Source of the DNA: Nitrososphaeraceae archaeon
GTDB taxonomy: Archaea; Thermoproteota; Nitrososphaeria; Nitrososphaerales; Nitrososphaeraceae
Length of the DNA stretch: 64,000 nt
Direction: 5' to 3'
NCBI GenBank assembly: GCA_021325295.1
Contig: JAJPHM010000025.1
Span: 43,428 to 107,427, forward strand
The position numbers and the translations under genes were made by a program. The number at the start of each line of letters is the position of its first letter. Position 1 is the first letter of the stretch. The notes beneath the pieces are model-generated. The model was not told the origin of the DNA, did no database searches, and saw only the letters and a list, made by a program, of their open reading frames with translations. This document shows positions 62,903-64,000 of this stretch, piece by piece.

Positions 62903-63823
62903 TCAGAGAGGAAGCGCTTTTATCGCTTCCCTGACACTTGCAACCCCCTTGCTGAAAATTTCCTGCTCAAAGCTGTCCAGCTTGAGCTCTATTATCTTCT
63001 CTACTCCGCCGCTGCCTATTACTGCTGGAACTCCCATGCAGACGTCAGAAATCCCGTATTCTCCTTCAAGCAGTGTAGATACAGGGATTACAAGCTTTTT
63101 GTCTTTCAGTACAGACTCGACCATTGTTGCCACGGCGTTGCCAGGAGCATATACAGTTGCCCCTTTAAGTGCAATAACTTCTGCTGCAACCTTTCTTGTC
63201 TTTTCAAAGATATCTGCTGCGACTTCTTTTGATATAAAGTCATGGAGAGGTATGCCTGCTATCGATGAGAACCGGGTCAGCGGAAGCATGTTCTCACCAT
63301 GCTCGCTTATCACCATGGCCTGTATAGATTCCCTTGACACGTTTGTCGCCTGCTGGATAAAGCTCTTGAACCTTGACAGGTCCAGCATGCCTCCCATGCC
63401 AAAGACCTTGCTCTTTTTTGCGCCCACGGTCTTGAGAGCAAGGTAGGTCATCGGGTCAAGTGGATTTGTCACAACCACCACAAATGCATCCTTTGCATAT
63501 GTTGCAATTTTTGAGGCCACATCTTGTACAATGCCTGCATTTGTCTTGAGCAGGTCCATCCTGGTCATGCCAGGCTTCCTGCCGACGCCGGCGACAAGTA
63601 CGACAAAATCCGAGCCTCGCATATCTTCATAATTATTTGATCCTCTTACCACAGAGTCAGATCCTCTTTCTGAAAGCTGGTGGTTGATGTCCATTGCTTC
63701 ACCCTGGGGCAGTCCTTGGACAATATCCAGCAGGAGTATATCGTCAAGTTCTCTCAAACCGCAGTTAAGAGCTGCTGATGCTCCCACCTTGCCAGATCCA
63801 ATAACTGTTATGGTCATTTGCAC
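62903..63823 (-). CDS. mdh: Malate dehydrogenase (LDH-like MDH)
   Basis: 306 residues from a GTG; the ATG two codons later (63817) is equally good. [20 protein letters not shown] (NAD motif) and Asp in ILLLDIVQG (NAD-specific), [17 protein letters not shown] (mobile-loop Arg residues), VVTNPLDPM and catalytic His in [12 protein letters not shown]. It interconverts malate and oxaloacetate. It is cotranscribed with larB. Confidence 0.93.
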   Translation of the reverse strand: MQMTITVIGSGKVGASAALNCGLRELDDILLLDIVQGLPQGEAMDINHQLSERGSDSVVRGSNNYEDMRGSDFVVLVAGVGRKPGMTRMDLLKTNAGIVQDVASKIATYAKDAFVVVVTNPLDPMTYLALKTVGAKKSKVFGMGGMLDLSRFKSFIQQATNVSRESIQAMVISEHGENMLPLTRFSSIAGIPLHDFISKEVAADIFEKTRKVAAEVIALKGATVYAPGNAVATMVESVLKDKKLVIPVSTLLEGEYGISDVCMGVPAVIGSGGVEKIIELKLDSFEQEIFSKGVASVREAIKALPL

Positions 63824-64000
63824 AAGCTAAGATGGTGCATTAATTAAAAGTTTACAAATCAAAACCAGGCCGCTGAAATCAATTCCTGAATTTGAGCCAA
63901 GGCAAATTATGTCATTGCTGCAGCGTTGAAGAGGATGTCAGCAAGCCAGTGCATTTTGCTAGTCCGCCAGTCCTGTATCACAAGATAATTATAATAGAAT

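Noticed and set aside
1..64000. CRISPR arrays, insertion sequences, integrases, rRNA genes
   Set aside because: No regularly spaced repeats, transposase or integrase motifs, terminal inverted repeats or rRNA sequence were seen on either strand.

Overview
The window looks like a chromosomal segment of a Nitrososphaera-type ammonia-oxidising archaeon (Thaumarchaeota/Nitrososphaerota). The evidence is an archaeal spc-type ribosomal operon with SecY, archaeal adenylate and cytidylate kinases, an EMC3-like insertase and Cbf5; a GINS51 subunit; an SUI1 factor; leaderless genes with TATA boxes about 26 nt before the start; many TTG and GTG starts; an intron-containing tRNA-Ser; and several small families I associate with Thaumarchaeota (DUF6659-like, zinc-ribbon membrane proteins, Cys/His mini-proteins). 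No ammonia monooxygenase genes are present, so the assignment rests on overall character.

Layout. 0-26 kb is ordinary core sequence: a membrane glycosyltransferase, a MetH lacking its homocysteine module, a pirin, an HtrA-like protease, an abutting proteasome beta/alpha-like pair, an MFS exporter, SUI1, a PolX/PHP polymerase, a sulfide:quinone-reductase-like flavoprotein, DedA, tRNA-Ser(GGA), small membrane and regulatory proteins, and a YcaO-TfuA pair followed by a radical SAM protein. 26.6-41.2 kb is visibly more A+T-rich and accessory: four toxin-antitoxin loci (three VapB-type antitoxins, one of them solitary, plus one PIN/antitoxin pair of another family), a ParB-like protein, an HxlR regulator, and a compact cluster that I read as a RiPP-type natural-product locus. 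That cluster has a B12-binding radical SAM enzyme with the CX7CX2C hallmark, an 84-residue leaderless candidate precursor, an overlapping class I isoprenoid-synthase-like gene, and a convergent large protein with an HExxxH zincin-like motif.

41.3-49.4 kb is a signalling block: a dCache histidine kinase, two closely similar stand-alone receiver proteins, a TRASH-like zinc protein, a polytopic membrane protein paralogous to one in the accessory block, a MinD/ParA ATPase and an abutting KaiC-like ATPase fused to a nucleotide-cyclase-like domain. 49.5-64 kb returns to core functions: glutamine synthetase divergent from GINS51, a zinc alcohol dehydrogenase, then on the minus strand mdh-larB and the run L18-S5-L30-L15-secY-adk-EMC3-cmk-cbf5.

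The most novel content is the 30.4-35.6 kb cluster, which would join radical-SAM C-methylation with an isoprenoid enzyme around a small peptide. Next come YcaO-TfuA in an organism not expected to have methyl-CoM reductase, the second proteasome-like pair, and the KaiC-cyclase fusion next to a MinD ATPase. All functional calls are from reading sequence only; no database search was run.
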